The notes under the pieces were generated by a model. The model saw nothing but the letters and a program-made list of their open reading frames with translations. It made no database searches and was not told the origin of the DNA. Shown here one piece after another: positions 25,071-34,465 of a DNA stretch of 39,380 nucleotides. The stretch comes from Alphaproteobacteria bacterium MarineAlpha2_Bin1 (GTDB lineage Bacteria; Pseudomonadota; Alphaproteobacteria; SHVP01). Positions within the stretch are counted from its first letter, which is position 1, and each line of letters begins with the position of its first letter. Made by a program: the position numbers and the translations under genes. Location of the stretch: the NCBI GenBank assembly GCA_002938125.1, contig PTLN01000003.1, positions 1 through 39,380 of the forward strand. Direction: 5' to 3'.

Positions 25071-26366
25071 ATGTCTGGTCCGGATAAATTTAATTTTAAC
25101 ACCTTATCTCTTCATGCAGGTCATAGACCTGACCCGTTAACAGGTGCTCGTGCGGTCCCAATTTACCAAACAACCTCGTATGTTTTTCAGGGTGTAGAGC
25201 ATGCTGCTTCATTGTATAATTTGGAGCGATCAGGGCATATTTATTCGAGGATTTCCAATCCTACTGTTTCAGTTCTTGAAGAGAGACTAGCAGCCCTAGA
25301 GGGCGGTGTAGGATCAGTTTGTACTGCAAGTGGCCAGTCTGCTTTTCATTTAGCTATTGCAACTTTAATGGGATCAGACTCACATATTGTTGCTTCTTCG
25401 GCTTTGTATGGTGGGACACATTATATGTTGAAATATACTTTACCAAGATTTGGTATAAATACAACTTATGTGCACCCAAGAGATATTAATGGTTTTAAAT
25501 CTGCTATTCAATCTAATACTAAACTTATATATGGTGAGACTATAGGTAACCCTGGTTTAGAAGTATTTGATATACCGACTATATCTGAAATTGCACATAG
25601 TAACTCTTTACCATTGATGATAGATTCAACATTTACAACTCCCTATTTATCAAAACCTTTAGATTTGGGAGCTGATATTATAATGCATTCAGTTACCAAA
25701 TTTTTAGGAGGGCACGGTATTGCGATCGGTGGAGCACTTATAGATGGAGGTAAATTTGATTGGGGAAGTGCTGAAAACTTTACTACTTTAAATCAACCTT
25801 ATGAAGGATATGATGGCTTAAATTTTTATGAAGAATTTGGTCCAACAGCATTTATTATGAGAGCTAGATCTGAGGGTTTAAGAGATTTCGGGGCGTGTAT
25901 GAGTCCGTCCAATGCGTTTTATATAATTCAGGGTGTAGAGACTTTGTCCGTAAGAATGAAGCAACATTGTGAAAATGCATATAATGTAGCTGAGTTTTTA
26001 GAAACAAATGAAAATGTATCCTGGGTAAGTTATCCAAGCCTTGAGAGTCATAAAGACTATAAATTGGCTAAGAAAATACTACCTAAAGGATCAGGTGCAA
26101 TACTCACATTTGGAATTAAAGGAGGAAAAGAAGCTGGTAAAAAATTTATTGAAAAATTAAATCTTTTTTCTCATTTAGCTAATATCGGTGATGCTAAATC
26201 TCTTGTTATACATCCAGCAAGTACAACTCATCAGCAAATGACTCCCGAAATGTTAAAATCAGCAGGCATTGGAGAAGATCTGGTAAGGCTTTCAATTGGT
26301 ATTGAAGATTATGACGATTTAATTCAAGATCTAAAACAAGCTCTTAGGGCTTCACAAAGAGTTTGA
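25071..26366 (+). CDS. metY: O-acetylhomoserine sulfhydrylase
   Basis: Cys/Met-metabolism PLP enzyme that makes homocysteine from O-acetylhomoserine and sulfide. 431 aa, the typical MetY length (longer than MetB/MetZ). NTLSLHAGHRPDPLTGARAVPIYQTTSYVF opening, YSRISNPTVSVLEERLAALEGG, ASGQSAFHLAIATL, and PLP lysine K210 in SVTKFLGGHG. The late block SLVIHPASTTHQQMTPEMLKSAGIGEDLVRLSIGIEDYDDL is canonical. AAAGGAA sits eight bases before the ATG. The product feeds the homocysteine methyltransferases seen elsewhere in this window. One base separates it from the next hydrolase gene. The short leader shows no SAM-riboswitch fold that I can recognise. Confidence 0.94.
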   Translation: MSGPDKFNFNTLSLHAGHRPDPLTGARAVPIYQTTSYVFQGVEHAASLYNLERSGHIYSRISNPTVSVLEERLAALEGGVGSVCTASGQSAFHLAIATLMGSDSHIVASSALYGGTHYMLKYTLPRFGINTTYVHPRDINGFKSAIQSNTKLIYGETIGNPGLEVFDIPTISEIAHSNSLPLMIDSTFTTPYLSKPLDLGADIIMHSVTKFLGGHGIAIGGALIDGGKFDWGSAENFTTLNQPYEGYDGLNFYEEFGPTAFIMRARSEGLRDFGACMSPSNAFYIIQGVETLSVRMKQHCENAYNVAEFLETNENVSWVSYPSLESHKDYKLAKKILPKGSGAILTFGIKGGKEAGKKFIEKLNLFSHLANIGDAKSLVIHPASTTHQQMTPEMLKSAGIGEDLVRLSIGIEDYDDLIQDLKQALRASQRV

Positions 26367-26367
26367 T

Positions 26368-27171
26368 ATGTATATTAGTATCAATAATGAGAATATTTTT
26401 GCATCTAATGGTGGAAAAGATTTTGATTCAGAAAAAAAATGTATAATTTTCATTCATGGTGCAGGCATGGATCATACTATTTGGTCCCAACAATCTAGAT
26501 ATTTTGCAAATAAAGGTTATTCAGTAATTGCATTAGATTTAATGGGGCATGGACAATCCTTAGGTAGGGCGTCAGATGATGTAAAATTTATAGCTAAAAC
26601 AGTTAGCAAAGTAATTAATCAACTAAAAATAAAAGAAGCTGTGGTTGTTGGCCATAGTCTTGGTGCATTAATTTCAATTGAGTTAGCAAAGATCGATAAT
26701 AAAATAGTATCAGAACTAGTGCTTCTCGGTGTATGCATGCCTATGAGAGTGAGCGATGAATTATTATCAAATGCAAAAAATAATAGTCAGGATGCTTTCA
26801 GATTTATAACAATGTGGGGTCACAGTAATTTTTCTCATTTAGGACAAAATATAGTGCCTGGGGTGTGGCTTACAGGCACTTCAATGAAATTACTTGAGTC
26901 TAGTGCTAAGGGTGTTTTGTTTTCTGATTTAATTGCTGTAAAAAATTACGATGAAAATAATGAATTATTACAAAATATATTATGCCCAACATTGTTAATT
27001 TGTGGATCTGAAGATATGATGACCCCTATTAAGAATATTGAAGCTTTAGATAATAATATTAATAAATTAAGTAAAATAGTTATACCAAATTGTGGTCATA
27101 TGATGATGTTAGAAGAGCCAGATATAGTAAGGTCTGAAATTGCCTCATTTTTGGGTTATCATAAAGCGTAA
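26368..27171 (+). CDS. Alpha/beta hydrolase coupled to metY
   Basis: Single-domain hydrolase of 267 aa with an intact serine triad: oxyanion IIFIHGAGMDHTIW, nucleophile elbow VVGHSLGALI, the acid in ICGSEDMMTP and the histidine in IPNCGHMMMLEEP. Starts one base after the metY stop, so co-translated. It is not MetX (homoserine acetyltransferase), which is longer and has a GGSMGG elbow. A role in thioester, ester or amide cleavage near sulfur assimilation is possible, but no substrate can be named. Confidence 0.85.
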   Translation: MYISINNENIFASNGGKDFDSEKKCIIFIHGAGMDHTIWSQQSRYFANKGYSVIALDLMGHGQSLGRASDDVKFIAKTVSKVINQLKIKEAVVVGHSLGALISIELAKIDNKIVSELVLLGVCMPMRVSDELLSNAKNNSQDAFRFITMWGHSNFSHLGQNIVPGVWLTGTSMKLLESSAKGVLFSDLIAVKNYDENNELLQNILCPTLLICGSEDMMTPIKNIEALDNNINKLSKIVIPNCGHMMMLEEPDIVRSEIASFLGYHKA

Positions 27172-27347
27172 ATCTTTTATTATTTTATATTTGAGGATTT
27201 TTTGGTTTTTTTAATCACTAGTGTTCAATTTTTTTAGTATGAAGCCTAATTTTAGTTGCAAAATTTTTCTTTTAATGAAAATATTTCAAATTATAAATTG
27301 TAGGTATAAAAATATTTTGAAAAACTAAATAACTGTGATTTAAAATT

Positions 27348-27782
27348 TTGGATCAAAAAAAAATAAAAGATATTATTGAGGATAATAGGGAAAAAGAAGG
27401 CTCCCTATTGCCAATTTTACACGCTATAAATTCCTCATATGGTTATATAGATAAAAGTATAATACCGATAATAGCACATTCTTTAAATATAACAGAAGCT
27501 GAAGTTTCTGGAGTGCTAAGTTTTTATCATGATTTTAAAACTAAGCCTCCCTCTAAAAATATAATCAAACTTTGTATGGCAGAAGCTTGTCAATCTATGG
27601 GATGTAATGACTTGTATTTAAAAATATCCAATTTAATTAATAATGATAATAATACTTCAATAGAGAAAGTTTATTGCTTGGGTAACTGTTCTTTATCTCC
27701 TGCTGCAATTATTAATAATAAATATTTTGGTCGTCTAACCTTAGATAAAGTAACAGAATTCTTATATAATGAAGATAAGTAA
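27348..27782 (+). CDS. fdsG: NAD-dependent formate dehydrogenase gamma subunit
   Basis: NuoE-like [2Fe-2S] subunit of the soluble molybdenum formate dehydrogenase (FdsGBACD). 144 aa. Cluster cysteines C76 and C81 (LCMAEACQSMGC) and C110 and C114 (YCLGNCSLSPAA) follow the thioredoxin-like ferredoxin pattern. TTG start; the 176 bases upstream contain no other gene and must carry the operon's promoter. First gene of the operon; overlaps fdsB by 14 bases. Confidence 0.93.
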   Translation: MDQKKIKDIIEDNREKEGSLLPILHAINSSYGYIDKSIIPIIAHSLNITEAEVSGVLSFYHDFKTKPPSKNIIKLCMAEACQSMGCNDLYLKISNLINNDNNTSIEKVYCLGNCSLSPAAIINNKYFGRLTLDKVTEFLYNEDK

Positions 27783-29286
27783 AGTATTTATCCCAGATGA
27801 TTCTTCATCTTTATCAGTAGGTTCTGAGGAAACATTTTTGGCTTTTAATGATCAATTAGAAAGTGAGTCTATTGATATAATTAGAACAGGATCTAGAGGC
27901 TTATTCTGGCTTGAGCCACTTATTGAGTTTGAGACTGAAATTGGGCGTGTTGGATTTAAAAATGTATCTAATAACGAAGTAGGAAAAATTTTAACTGAAT
28001 TTGAACAACATCCAAATTATATAGGTTTAATTGATGAGATAGAGTTTTTAAAGAAACAGGAGAGGGTAACTTTTGCAAATTGCGGAAAGTATAATCCATT
28101 GTCTGTAGATGATTACATTAAAAATGGTGGTTTAACTGGTTTAAAAAAAGCATTAACTTTAAATCAAGAACAATTAACTGAAGTAATTACTAAATCTGGT
28201 TTGAGGGGGAGAGGTGGAGCAGGTTTTCCCACAGGTATAAAATTTAAAACAGTTTTAAACGCTGTTGCTGAAAAAAAATATATAGTTTGTAACGCTGATG
28301 AAGGTGATAGTGGTACATATGCAGATAGAATGCTTATGGAAGGGGACCCATTTCTATTAATTGAAGGGATGGTTATTGCTGGAATAACTGTGGGAGCACT
28401 TAAAGGTTATATATATCTTCGCTCAGAATACCCTGAAGCTTTCACTAAATTAAAAAATTCAATAGACATTGCTAAAAGTAAAAATATTATTGGTTCTAAT
28501 TTACTTGGAAGTAATAAATCTTTTGATATAGAAGTTAGATTAGGAGCAGGTGCATATATATGTGGAGAAGAGACCGCTCTTTTAGAAAGTTTAGAGGGTA
28601 AAAGAGGGCAAATAAGATCTAAACCACCACTTCCAGCATACGAAGGTTTATTTGGTTTTCCAACAGCAGTAAATAATGTTATAACCTTAGCTACTCTTCC
28701 AATTATAATTTCTAAAGGTTTTAATTTTTATTCTTCACTTGGATCTAGAAACTCCAGAGGAACTTTAACTATACAGCTTACTGGAAATATTAAAAACGGT
28801 GGTCTGATTGAGGTTCCATTTGGAATAAAATTAAGAGAGGTTTTGTATAACTATGGAATGGGAACTTTAAGTGGTAGGCCTATTAAAGCTGTTCAGGTAG
28901 GTGGTCCCCTAGGAGCATATTGGTCTGAAAAGTTGTTTGACACCCCCCTAGATTATGAAACATTTCAAGAAAATGGCGGAATGATCGGTCATGGTGGAAT
29001 TGTCGTTTTTGATGATAATATTGACCTAAGGTTTCAAGCTAAATTTGCAATGGAGTTTTGTTCCATTGAGTCATGTGGCAAATGTACTCCTTGTAGAATA
29101 GGGTCTGTTAGAGGAAAAGAAATACTTGAAAAAATAATTTTTGGTGACAATGTCGAGAAAAACATTAAACTTTTGTTAGATTTATGTGATATTATGGAGA
29201 ATGGTTCTTTATGTGCTTTTGGTGGTTTAATTCCTATTCCAGTAAAAAGTGCAATTGAGAATTTTAAGGAAGATTTTATAAATTAA
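27769..29286 (+). CDS. fdsB: NAD-dependent formate dehydrogenase beta subunit (FMN/NADH-binding)
   Basis: NuoF-like diaphorase subunit that takes electrons from the Fe-S chain to FMN and NAD+. 505 aa. After about 115 N-terminal residues comes SGLRGRGGAGFPTGIKF (143-159, FMN/NADH loop), NADEGDSGTYADRMLMEGDP, GAGAYICGEETALLESLEGKRGQIRSKPPLPA (260-290) and the [4Fe-4S] motif ESCGKCTPCRIGS (C436, C439, C442) with a fourth cysteine in SLCAFGG. ATG start inside fdsG. It ends 13 bases before fdsA. Confidence 0.95.
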   Translation: MKISKVFIPDDSSSLSVGSEETFLAFNDQLESESIDIIRTGSRGLFWLEPLIEFETEIGRVGFKNVSNNEVGKILTEFEQHPNYIGLIDEIEFLKKQERVTFANCGKYNPLSVDDYIKNGGLTGLKKALTLNQEQLTEVITKSGLRGRGGAGFPTGIKFKTVLNAVAEKKYIVCNADEGDSGTYADRMLMEGDPFLLIEGMVIAGITVGALKGYIYLRSEYPEAFTKLKNSIDIAKSKNIIGSNLLGSNKSFDIEVRLGAGAYICGEETALLESLEGKRGQIRSKPPLPAYEGLFGFPTAVNNVITLATLPIIISKGFNFYSSLGSRNSRGTLTIQLTGNIKNGGLIEVPFGIKLREVLYNYGMGTLSGRPIKAVQVGGPLGAYWSEKLFDTPLDYETFQENGGMIGHGGIVVFDDNIDLRFQAKFAMEFCSIESCGKCTPCRIGSVRGKEILEKIIFGDNVEKNIKLLLDLCDIMENGSLCAFGGLIPIPVKSAIENFKEDFIN

Positions 29287-29299
29287 TAATAGGTTTAAA

Positions 29300-32122
29300 A
29301 TGGGATATTATAAAGATTTAGGTACGCCTCAAAAAAAATCGGATACATCAGTTTCTCTAGAAATAGATGGTAAGATCGTAAATGTTACAGAGGGTACCTC
29401 GGTTCTTAGAGCCGCAGCGGAAAATGATATAGATATTCCTAAACTATGTGCAACTGATAGTTTAGAACCATTTGGTTCATGTAGACTTTGCTTAGTGGAG
29501 ATAGATGGAATAAAAGGTACTCCTGCATCATGTACCACGCCTGTTCAAGATGGTATGAAGATTAGAACTCAAACAAAAAAACTTGCAAAGATACGTAAAG
29601 GTGTAATGGAGTTATATATTAGTGATCATCCGCTAGATTGTTTGACTTGCTCGGCAAATGGTGATTGTGAACTTCAAGATATGGCTGGAGCTGTGGGTTT
29701 GAGAGAAGTGAGATACGGCTTTGAAGGAAAAAACCATTTAGCTATGAATAAAGATGACTCAAATCCTTATTTTTCTTTTGATCCATCAAAATGTATTGTT
29801 TGTTCAAGGTGTGTAAGAGCATGTGAGGAGCAGCAGGGGACATTTGCCTTAACAATAGAAGGAAGAGGCTTTGAATCTAAAGTAACTACAGGAGAAAAAG
29901 AGTTTTTTGACTCAGATTGTGTTTCATGTGGAGCATGTGTAAAAGCCTGTCCAACAGCTACTTTAATCGAGAAGTCTGTTGTTGAAAAAGGTCAGCCCAC
30001 AAGAAAAGTTAATACTACGTGTGCATATTGTGGAGTAGGTTGTTCATTCACCGCTGAATTGCAGGGGGATGACGTTATTAGGATGACACCAAATAAAAAC
30101 GGTAAAGCAAATTTAGGTCATTCATGTGTCAAGGGAAGGTTTGCATGGGGATATGCAACGCACTCAGATAGAGTTAAATCACCCTTAATAAGAGAATCTA
30201 TTAATAAACCTTGGAGAGAAGCTAGTTGGGATGAGGCAATTAAATATGTTGCAGATAAATTTAAAGACATTCAAAATAAATTTGGAGTTAGTTCAATAGG
30301 AGGAATAACTAGCTCAAGATGTACTAACGAAGAAACATTTTTAGTTCAAAAACTTATTAGAACAGCATTTGGAAATAATAATACTGATACTTGTGCAAGA
30401 GTTTGCCATTCTCCTACTGGTTATGGTTTGAAAACTACATTTGGAACATCTGCCGGAACACAGGATTTTGAATCGGTACTCGACTCAGACTTAATAATGG
30501 TCATTGGTGCAAATCCAACTGATGCACATCCAGTTTTTGCATCACTAATGAAGAGAAGGTTACGTAATGGTGCGAAATTAATAGTTATTGATCCCAGAAA
30601 AATTGACTTAGTAAGAACACCCCATGTAGAGGCGTCAAATCACTTACAGCTTTTCCCTGGTACAAATGTTGCGCTAATTAACTCTATAGCACATGTTATT
30701 GCTAAAGAGGGCTTGCTTGATACTAAATTTATTAATGAAAGATGTGATAAAAAAGAATTTAATAATTGGCTAAATTTTATTCTCCAAGAAAAAAATTCAC
30801 CAGAGGAGATGGAGGTTATTACTGGAGTGCCAGCAATAAAAATTATTGAGTCTGCACGTTTATATGCTAAGTCTAAAAACTCTTCCATATATTATGGTTT
30901 AGGTGTAACAGAGCATAGTCAGGGTACAACAATGGTAATGGGAATGGCTAATCTTGCAATGGCAACTGGAAATTTAGGGCGTAAAGGCGTGGGTGTTAAT
31001 CCTTTAAGAGGGCAAAATAATGTTCAGGGGGCTTGTGATATGGGTTCTTTTCCTCATGAATTTTCTGGTTATAGACATGTGTCTGATAAATCAGCAAGAA
31101 AAATTTTTGAGGATTACTGGAAAGTTGAACTGGATCCTGAACCTGGATTAAGAATTCCCAATATGCTAGATGCTGCTATGGATGGTACATTTAAGGGGAT
31201 ATATATTCAGGGTGAAGATATTGCTCAGTCAGATCCAAATACTAATCATGTAATTTCTGCATTATCTTCTATGGATTGTGTTGTTGTTCAAGACCTTTTT
31301 CTTAATGAAACTTCAAAATATGCCCATGTTTTTCTTCCAGGTTCCTCTTTTTTGGAAAAAGATGGGACTTTCACAAATGCAGAAAGAAGAATTTCGAGAG
31401 TTACAGCTGCTATGAAGCCTCTTGCAGGATTGGCAGATTGGGAAGTTACTATGGCTTTATCAAATGCTCTAGGATATAAAATGCACTATAACCATCCCTC
31501 AGAGATTATGGATGAGATTGCTGAACTAACTCCTACTTTTTCTGGGGTTAGTTACAAGTTATTAGATCAGGTTGGAAGCATTCAATGGCCATGTAATGAA
31601 CAAGCACCTATTGGAACACCAATTATGCATGTAGATAAATTTGTTAGAGGTTCAGGGTTATTTATGATAACTGACTATATACCAACGAATGAAAAAACCG
31701 GGCCTCGTTTTCCACTTATATTAACAACTGGGAGAGTGTTATCTCAGTATAATGTAGGTGTTCAATCTAGAAGAACAAAAAATAATATTTGGTATTCTGA
31801 GGATGTACTAGATATAAACCCTTTTGATGCAGAAACGAGAGGAATAAACAACGGTGATTATGTATCCCTTCAAAGTAGAAAAGGTGCTACAAAATTAAAA
31901 GCTAGATTCTCTAATAGATTGCAACCAGGTGTTGTATATACAACATTTCATCATCCAGAGACAGAGGCAAATGTCATAACAACTGAGTTTTCAGACTGGG
32001 CAACTAATTGTCCAGAGTATAAGGTGACTGCTGTGGAGGTAAGATTGAGTAATTCTGTGGAGGGAAATAAGAATAAAAACATTTCCGAAAGTCCAAGAAA
32101 ATTGATGAACTTTGCTCAGTAA
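29300..32122 (+). CDS. fdsA: NAD-dependent formate dehydrogenase alpha (catalytic) subunit
   Basis: Molybdenum bis-MGD subunit that oxidises formate to CO2 in the cytoplasm. 940 aa. N-terminal [2Fe-2S] domain (C50, C61, C64, C78), the H110/C114/C117/C123 cluster (DHPLDCLTCSANGDC), two ferredoxin-like [4Fe-4S] motifs (C165-C175 and C207-C217), then the MGD domain cluster (TTCAYCGVGCSF plus C276). The active site TDTCARVCHSPTGYG uses Cys369-His370, so this is the cysteine type, not selenocysteine. The C-terminal MGD-binding domain (TTGRVLSQYNVGVQSRR) is complete. Same operon as fdsGB; one base before fdsC/fdhD. Confidence 0.96.
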   Translation: MGYYKDLGTPQKKSDTSVSLEIDGKIVNVTEGTSVLRAAAENDIDIPKLCATDSLEPFGSCRLCLVEIDGIKGTPASCTTPVQDGMKIRTQTKKLAKIRKGVMELYISDHPLDCLTCSANGDCELQDMAGAVGLREVRYGFEGKNHLAMNKDDSNPYFSFDPSKCIVCSRCVRACEEQQGTFALTIEGRGFESKVTTGEKEFFDSDCVSCGACVKACPTATLIEKSVVEKGQPTRKVNTTCAYCGVGCSFTAELQGDDVIRMTPNKNGKANLGHSCVKGRFAWGYATHSDRVKSPLIRESINKPWREASWDEAIKYVADKFKDIQNKFGVSSIGGITSSRCTNEETFLVQKLIRTAFGNNNTDTCARVCHSPTGYGLKTTFGTSAGTQDFESVLDSDLIMVIGANPTDAHPVFASLMKRRLRNGAKLIVIDPRKIDLVRTPHVEASNHLQLFPGTNVALINSIAHVIAKEGLLDTKFINERCDKKEFNNWLNFILQEKNSPEEMEVITGVPAIKIIESARLYAKSKNSSIYYGLGVTEHSQGTTMVMGMANLAMATGNLGRKGVGVNPLRGQNNVQGACDMGSFPHEFSGYRHVSDKSARKIFEDYWKVELDPEPGLRIPNMLDAAMDGTFKGIYIQGEDIAQSDPNTNHVISALSSMDCVVVQDLFLNETSKYAHVFLPGSSFLEKDGTFTNAERRISRVTAAMKPLAGLADWEVTMALSNALGYKMHYNHPSEIMDEIAELTPTFSGVSYKLLDQVGSIQWPCNEQAPIGTPIMHVDKFVRGSGLFMITDYIPTNEKTGPRFPLILTTGRVLSQYNVGVQSRRTKNNIWYSEDVLDINPFDAETRGINNGDYVSLQSRKGATKLKARFSNRLQPGVVYTTFHHPETEANVITTEFSDWATNCPEYKVTAVEVRLSNSVEGNKNKNISESPRKLMNFAQ

Positions 32123-32123
32123 A

Positions 32124-32936
32124 ATGAGTATTCAAGAAAAAGAAATAAAAACTGTTACTTCTGAGGTAAAGAAATACCTACAATCTGGTTTTGAAAAATT
32201 CAATGATCAAATTGCTATTGAAATTCCAGTTCTCATCAAATTCAATTCAAGAAAATATGTAGTTATGATGGCAAGTCCATCAGATTTTGAAGATTTTGGA
32301 GTTGGCTTCACACTTTCTGAAGGATTAGTTGAAAGTGTTGAAAAAATAGAATCAGTAAGCTTTGAAAAATTAGACAGGGGTGTCAGCGTAAATATTGAAC
32401 TTGCCCCAAAGTATGTTTTAGATATCTTCAATAAGAATAGAAATATAGAAGGTAGGACCGGTTGTGGTATATGTGGAATTAACGAAATTGATAATGCGTT
32501 AAGACCTCTGAAATCATTAAGTATAAAAGGTCCAAGTTTGAATATAGATTTAATTTTTACTGCTATAAGACACTTACCAAATTACCAAACAATTAATAAA
32601 GAAACAGGTTCTGTACATGCTGCTGGGTTCTTTGATTCTAATGCAAAACTGATAGCTATTAGAGAAGATGTAGGTAGACATAACGCTTTGGATAAACTCA
32701 TTGGTAATTTAGCTAGAAAAAACATAAACACTTCTGATGGTTTTATTGTTATTACTAGCAGGTGTAGTATGGAAATGGTTCAAAAAACAATTTCTATTGG
32801 TTGCCCAATTCTTGTATCTGTCTCAGCGCCCACATCTTTAGCTATTGAAATTGCAAAACAAAATAACCTCACTGTTTTAGCTTTTGCAAGAGAAGAAAAA
32901 ATAAATATATATACAGATTTTAAAAGAATAATTTAG
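32124..32936 (+). CDS. fdhD: Formate dehydrogenase sulfur-transfer chaperone (FdsC/FdhD)
   Basis: Accessory protein that sulfurates the molybdenum cofactor before it enters FdsA; called FdsC in fds operons. About 270 aa. The CxxC sulfur-carrying pair is present (GCGICGINEIDNAL), with VHAAGFF, REDVGRHNALDKLIG, SRCSMEMVQKTISIGCPILVSVSAPTSLAIEIA all typical. The ORF track starts at TTG 32112, overlapping fdsA; the in-frame ATG at 32124, one base after the fdsA stop, is the better start. Position between fdsA and fdsD is the known fdsGBACD order. Confidence 0.93.
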   Translation: MSIQEKEIKTVTSEVKKYLQSGFEKFNDQIAIEIPVLIKFNSRKYVVMMASPSDFEDFGVGFTLSEGLVESVEKIESVSFEKLDRGVSVNIELAPKYVLDIFNKNRNIEGRTGCGICGINEIDNALRPLKSLSIKGPSLNIDLIFTAIRHLPNYQTINKETGSVHAAGFFDSNAKLIAIREDVGRHNALDKLIGNLARKNINTSDGFIVITSRCSMEMVQKTISIGCPILVSVSAPTSLAIEIAKQNNLTVLAFAREEKINIYTDFKRII

Positions 32937-32937
32937 A

Positions 32938-33150
32938 ATGGATATACAAAAATTAGTTTACATGGTTAACCAAATATCAAATTACTTCAATTCTTATCCT
33001 GAAGAAAAGGCAATAATTTCTATAACTAATCATATTAATCAGTTTTGGGATAAGAGAATGAAAAATGAGATTATTTTTTATGCAAAAAATAATGGTAAGG
33101 GTTTAAATTTATCGGCTCTTGCAGCAATAAAAAATTTAGATAAAAAATAA
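32938..33150 (+). CDS. fdsD: Formate dehydrogenase delta subunit
   Basis: Small protein of 70 aa closing the fds operon, starting one base after the fdhD stop. MDIQKLVYMVNQISNYFNSYPEEKAIISITNHINQFWDKRMKNEI matches the FdsD pattern (MxxQIxxFFxxYP, HIxxFWxPRM). It is needed for a stable or active FDS complex in characterised systems. Its last codons lie inside the terminator stem. Confidence 0.9.
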   Translation: MDIQKLVYMVNQISNYFNSYPEEKAIISITNHINQFWDKRMKNEIIFYAKNNGKGLNLSALAAIKNLDKK

Positions 33151-33167
33151 ATTTTATCTAATTTTTT
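33130..33167. terminator. Bidirectional intrinsic terminator between fdsD and the MFS gene
   Basis: TTAGATAAAA (33136-33145) and TTTTATCTAA (33152-33161) form a perfect ten-base stem with loop AATAAA. It is followed on the plus strand by TTTTTT and preceded by an A-rich run that gives a U-tract for minus-strand transcripts. It overlaps the ends of both convergent genes. Confidence 0.7.
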
Positions 33168-34390
33168 AATTCTTCACCTCTAGGATCTAGATTATTAATA
33201 ATTGGACTTGTTTTTGGCATTGCTACATAATCTGACTGCATATCTGCAGATAATGAATCTCTTTGTGACATTCTCCAAATAATAATAGCTGCAGTTAAAA
33301 TTCCAATTCCTGAGAAGAAACTAAATAGACCTGAAGAATTTGTGAATTCAATAATTAAAGAGGCAAATAAAGGGCCTATAATAGCTCCTATACCGTAAGC
33401 TATTACTAAACCACTCGTTGCAGAAAGTAATTCATCTTTATTTAAATAATCATTTGTATAAGCAACTCCTAATGGATACATTAATGCAATTAAACCACCA
33501 AAAATAATAGAAAGAATTAAAAATAAATAGATATTTGAGTTAAAGATACTTATTAAAATAGAAATTGTTATTAAAAGAATTGCTACTGCAAGCATGAATT
33601 TTCTTCTATCTTTACCATCAGAGATTTTTCCCACAGGCCACTGTAAAATTAGGCCACCTATAGTTACACTACTAATAAATAAAGCTGTTGTATTTTTATC
33701 AAAATTATTTAGTTGTGCAAAAACAGGACCAATTGAGTAAAAAGCACCGCTAACAACTCCTCCCATCAAAGCAAATGTCATTCCAGTCGGCGATTTATTC
33801 CAGAGTTTCATTAGGCTAAATTTCTCAATATTAATAATTTCAGGTGGGGGTAATTTGGTAAGAGCAATTGGAATGATTGCGAAAGACATTAATATAGAAA
33901 AAATAATAAAAATCATGAAATCTCTCTCATCCGGAATTTGAAGAATGAATTGTCCTATGCCACTAAAGAGGTAAACAGCAATAATGTAGTATGAAAAAAC
34001 TTGACCTCTATTATTATTAGTTGCTCTGGCATTTAACCAACTTTCAACACACATAAACATCCCAATAGCACATACTCCTATAGTTAGACGAAAGAAACCC
34101 CAGAAAATAAAATGATTTATAAAAATATGAAATAATGTTATTGCAGACATTGTTGAGCCTAAAACAATAAATGAACGTATATGGCCAACAGACTCAATTA
34201 GTTTTTGAACAAAGTAAGGACCAATTATAAAACCTACATAATATTGGGACATAATCAGTCCAATAATCCATGTTGCTATTCCTTCATTTGTTAGTCTTAT
34301 TGCTAAATATGTTGGAAGAGGACCATTTCCAAGCATAAAAATTGCAATTCCAAGTAGTAGTGAGGATATAGATATTAGATTTTTAGTCAT
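33158..34390 (-). CDS. MFS transporter, YcaD-like
   Basis: Major facilitator protein of 410 aa with twelve hydrophobic helices. LGNGPLPTYLAIRLTNEG, IIGLIMSQYYVGFIIGPYFVQKLIESVGHIRSF (loop 2-3), CVESWLNARATNNNRGQVFSYYIIAVYLFSGIGQFIL and GGLILQWPVGKISDGKDRRKFML (loop 8-9) follow the YcaD-type MFS pattern. Substrate unknown. It is convergent with the fds operon and 75 bases downstream of the putative sugar O-methyltransferase start region; that gene lies upstream on the same strand. Confidence 0.88.
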   Translation of the reverse strand: MTKNLISISSLLLGIAIFMLGNGPLPTYLAIRLTNEGIATWIIGLIMSQYYVGFIIGPYFVQKLIESVGHIRSFIVLGSTMSAITLFHIFINHFIFWGFFRLTIGVCAIGMFMCVESWLNARATNNNRGQVFSYYIIAVYLFSGIGQFILQIPDERDFMIFIIFSILMSFAIIPIALTKLPPPEIINIEKFSLMKLWNKSPTGMTFALMGGVVSGAFYSIGPVFAQLNNFDKNTTALFISSVTIGGLILQWPVGKISDGKDRRKFMLAVAILLITISILISIFNSNIYLFLILSIIFGGLIALMYPLGVAYTNDYLNKDELLSATSGLVIAYGIGAIIGPLFASLIIEFTNSSGLFSFFSGIGILTAAIIIWRMSQRDSLSADMQSDYVAMPKTSPIINNLDPRGEELKN

Positions 34391-34465
34391 ATAATTAATT
34401 AAATTAAAGGGTATGATGATTTATATTAAGCTAGTTTAATTTGCAAGAGAAAAATTAAAGAATAA

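Noticed and set aside
26368-27171. Homoserine O-acetyltransferase MetX next to metY
   Set aside because: Too short and carries a GHSLG elbow instead of the MetX GGSMGG motif and its extra domain.
27216-27223. Palindrome CACTAGTG upstream of the fds operon
   Set aside because: Eight bases only, with mismatched flanks and no match to a known regulator site; 125 bases from the fdsG start. Chance is likely.
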